Assembly: GCA_963169055.1 (NCBI GenBank)
Contig: CAUJFU010000409.1
Location: forward strand, 1 to 7,248
DNA from: Myxococcota bacterium
Lineage (GTDB): Bacteria > Myxococcota_C > UBA6777
DNA length: 7,248 nucleotides
Direction of reading: 5' to 3'
The notes below the pieces were generated by a model. The model was not told the DNA's origin. It saw only the letters and a list, made by a program, of their open reading frames with translations, and made no database searches. Positions 6,186 through 7,248 of this stretch are shown in pieces (positions within the stretch are counted from its first letter, which is position 1; every line of letters starts with the position of its first letter). Both the position numbers and the translations under genes were made by a program.

Positions 6186-6485
6186 CTATTTTTTTTGGCG
6201 AAGGGCGTGTAAGAGGAGCCTTCTTGCGGCTTGGTTGGGAGATTCATCGGACATGGTGTGTTCTTCGAGAAGTTGGCGCTGCTCTTGGGTGAGGCGAAAG
6301 ATGACTCGCTCGGATGTGGGGGCATCTCCGAGGAGAGGGCGTCCTGCTCCTTGGCGATGCCCTCCGCGTTTGGGTTGAAGGGCCTCCAGCGCGCTTGCGA
6401 TGGTTTGCGTGCGTTGGTGGAGTTTTTTTGGGAAGTCTTCCAATACGTCGGATGCGTTTTCTTTTCTTGTTTTGTTCTTACTCAT
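6186..6485 (-). CDS. Small ribbon-helix-helix DNA-binding protein
   Basis: A 99-residue basic protein. Residues 58-95 fit the ribbon-helix-helix (Arc/MetJ/CopG) pattern: a beta strand (SERVIFRLT) followed by two helices (QEQRQLLEEHTM and SPNQAARRLLLHAL). Just before it is GGHRQGAGRP (41-50), an AT-hook-like basic motif often found ahead of such domains in proteins from mobile elements and plasmids. Residues 1-40 are mixed, charged and probably partly helical. Such proteins usually dimerise and repress their own promoter; no toxin partner is seen next door, so an antitoxin role is not supported. The ATG at 6485 has AGGAG (6495-6499) nine bases upstream. The gene ends in a run of eight A before the stop. 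The family call rests on pattern only. Confidence 0.72.
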   Translation of the reverse strand: MSKNKTRKENASDVLEDFPKKLHQRTQTIASALEALQPKRGGHRQGAGRPLLGDAPTSERVIFRLTQEQRQLLEEHTMSDESPNQAARRLLLHALRQKK

Positions 6486-6507
6486 CGGTGGCGACTCCTG
6501 CTTGTTC

Positions 6508-6555
6508 CTACCTTCGGAGGTTTTTTCTCGACTCGTTCAAATGGACAACGCTCAT
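6508..6555 (-). CDS. Possible 15-codon leader peptide ORF upstream of the RHH gene
   Basis: On the minus strand AAAGGAGG (6562-6569), a near-perfect Shine-Dalgarno, sits six bases before an ATG at 6555 that opens a 15-codon frame, MSVVHLNESRKNLRR, ending in TAG at 6508-6510. The RHH start lies 22 bases further on. The strength of this site, better than that of the RHH gene itself, suggests that it is used, perhaps as a translated leader that delivers ribosomes to the RHH start. The frame contains A AAA AAC, a classic -1 slippery heptamer in the correct phase; slipping would extend the peptide to a TGA overlapping the RHH ATG. Without comparative data all of this could be chance. Confidence 0.3.
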   Translation of the reverse strand: MSVVHLNESRKNLRR

Positions 6556-6654
6556 CTTTGCCCTCCTTTGTGAATGGAAGTGTTCGTTTTGGGGAGCAGA
6601 AAGCACGCGGACACAGTTGTTTTCCCTTGTCGCTTTCGCTCCTTTGTACAGATC

Positions 6655-6683
6655 GTTGTAGGCTCCTGCGGGCCAAATAGCAA
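6655..6683 (-). promoter_or_regulatory. Weak candidate promoter for the RHH gene
   Basis: On the minus strand TTGCTA (6678-6683) and TACAAC (6655-6660) are 17 bases apart, each matching four of six consensus bases. The position is sensible, about 100 bases ahead of the leader ORF. Matches of this quality occur by chance, so this is only a candidate. Confidence 0.2.
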
Positions 6684-6901
6684 CGCCCGCACTTTGGGGT
6701 CATTCAGCGCCGACGAACGAGGCTCCCCGCACAACAGCGGAAGCGATTGTGAAGCTGCAAGCGCAAGCGGTGCAAGAACCCACAGCAACGAAGGAAGAAG
6801 GCTGAGCTGGAGTGAGCGGCAAGCCTATCCTTTGAGCGAGGCGACAGAGATTTGGCTTGATTGAGCAACAGGCGCAGGCGAGGAACGAAGGTGAGGGGGG
6901 G

Positions 6902-6963
6902 TTGAATCGAAAACGGTAGTTTTCGCGATGGCGGGAGGGGGTTTGAATCGAAAACGGTAGTTT
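6902..6963. repeat. 21-bp direct repeat, two copies
   Basis: An identical 21-mer containing tcgaaaacggtag occurs at 6902-6922 and 6943-6963, 41 bases apart start to start, each copy preceded by a G-rich run. With only two copies and no array this is not a CRISPR. The reverse complement contains ctaccgttt, which also occurs just after the FGE-type remnant's stop codon (6047-6055). Confidence 0.85.
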
Positions 6964-6999
6964 GTATGCCATACGCCCCTACCTTTGAGCACACCCTAC

Positions 7000-7024
7000 A
7001 CGGAGGTCGTATCCTCCGTCTTTT
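7000..7024 (+). terminator. Terminator-like hairpin without an obvious gene
   Basis: Arms acggagg (7000-7006) and cctccgt (7013-7019) form a perfect 7-bp stem with a 6-base loop, followed after one base by TTTT (7021-7024) on the plus strand. The shape is that of a short intrinsic terminator, but the T-run is weak and no gene on the plus strand ends nearby. It could mark the end of an unrecognised transcript. Confidence 0.35.
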
Positions 7025-7098
7025 GATGTATGTTTGCGTTTGTTTTGTCTACGATTCTTTCGTTCCATCCGTCTTCGATGTAAGGCCATGTTTGCGTA

Positions 7099-7120
7099 GG
7101 GGCGGTTCGCGAACCGCCCC
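7099..7120. repeat. Perfect 22-bp palindrome
   Basis: The arm ggggcggttc (7099-7108) is followed by gc and its exact complement gaaccgcccc (7111-7120), giving an uninterrupted 22-bp palindrome. The sequence starts gtagggg, as does the element at 429-471 read on the minus strand, so both probably belong to one dispersed palindromic family. No T-run follows on either strand. Confidence 0.85.
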
Positions 7121-7208
7121 ATTGGCATCAGGTTAAGAAAATATGCTGAAATGTCATGAGAATACGGAAAGGTAAATCATGGAGAATGTGGTCGGATTCG
7201 CGTATCCT

Positions 7209-7248
7209 CACCCCCCGACGCTTCGCGTCACCCCCCTCTCCACGCGGT
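7209..7248. repeat. GC-rich repeat running off the window end
   Basis: Two copies of cacccccc (7209-7216 and 7229-7236) flank a small hairpin, gacgc-ttc-gcgtc minus shared bases (7217-7229). The final bases ctctccacgcggt look like the left half of a palindrome that would continue as ggagag beyond the window. This style of C-rich hairpin repeat is typically intergenic; the missing half cannot be seen. Confidence 0.4.

Larger units (their letters stand above)
6570..7248. other. Right flank without a supported gene
   Basis: No frame here has a recognisable domain together with a plausible start. Several open frames of 70-100 codons overlap on both strands and are Cys- or Ser-rich. A short plus-strand stretch at about 6661-6801 translates to a soft coding-like peptide containing TTAEAIVKLQAQAVQEP, but it follows a stop codon and has no start. 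The rest holds a 21-bp direct repeat (6902-6963), a terminator-like hairpin (7000-7024), a perfect palindrome (7099-7120) and GC-rich repeat sequence running off the end (from about 7209). Confidence 0.6.

Noticed and set aside
6552-6788. Minus-strand TTG-start frame with a hydrophobic N-terminus ending in a Cys (lipoprotein-like)
   Set aside because: No ribosome binding site, TTG start, no domain, and the rest of the frame has non-coding character.
6902-6963. CRISPR-like repeat-spacer-repeat
   Set aside because: Only two 21-bp copies with one 20-bp gap, no further units and no cas genes.
7179-7248. Partial plus-strand ORF starting MENVVGFAYPHP and running off the end
   Set aside because: Weak ribosome binding site, and the frame runs straight into C-rich hairpin repeat sequence.

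Overview
The window is a stretch of a moderately GC-rich bacterial chromosome with few genes and many repeats. The best hint of lineage is the 725-residue lipoprotein: tandem Cys/Asp-rich 'DNDCDG' (MopE-like) motifs joined to WD40 repeats are most common in Myxococcota and other former deltaproteobacteria with large genomes. This is an inference from gene style. No rRNA, tRNA or other phylogenetic marker was found.

Layout. 1-673 has no convincing gene. It holds a three-way-junction-like inverted repeat (83-148), a palindromic element (429-471) and copy A of a structured repeat (511-660). 674-2851 (minus) encodes a secreted lipoprotein with five MopE-like motifs and a seven-bladed WD40 propeller, with a good promoter at 2967-2995. 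3061-3738 (minus) encodes a Smr-domain protein related to SmrB-type nucleases. 3739-4250 is a repeat-packed divergent intergenic region containing copy B of the structured repeat, here a 169-bp MITE-like element with 17-bp terminal inverted repeats. 4251-5747 (plus) encodes a membrane-anchored TPR protein. Copy C of the repeat, in inverted orientation, starts right at the TPR stop codon and abuts a 39-codon C-terminal remnant of an FGE-sulfatase/SUMF1 (C-type-lectin fold) gene (5915-6031). A perfect 2 x 48 bp tandem duplication follows. 6186-6485 (minus) encodes a small ribbon-helix-helix DNA-binding protein, preceded by a possible 15-codon leader ORF with an excellent Shine-Dalgarno. From about 6556 to the end there is no supported gene, only short repeats, a terminator-like hairpin and palindromes.

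The genes do not form one pathway. The lipoprotein and TPR protein look like envelope scaffolds or interaction modules, the Smr protein acts on nucleic acid, and the RHH protein is probably a regulator. The unifying theme is repeat activity: three diverged copies of one hairpin-rich family sit at gene borders, two of them bracket the TPR gene as inverted copies, one interrupts another short repeat, and one abuts the truncated FGE-type gene end.
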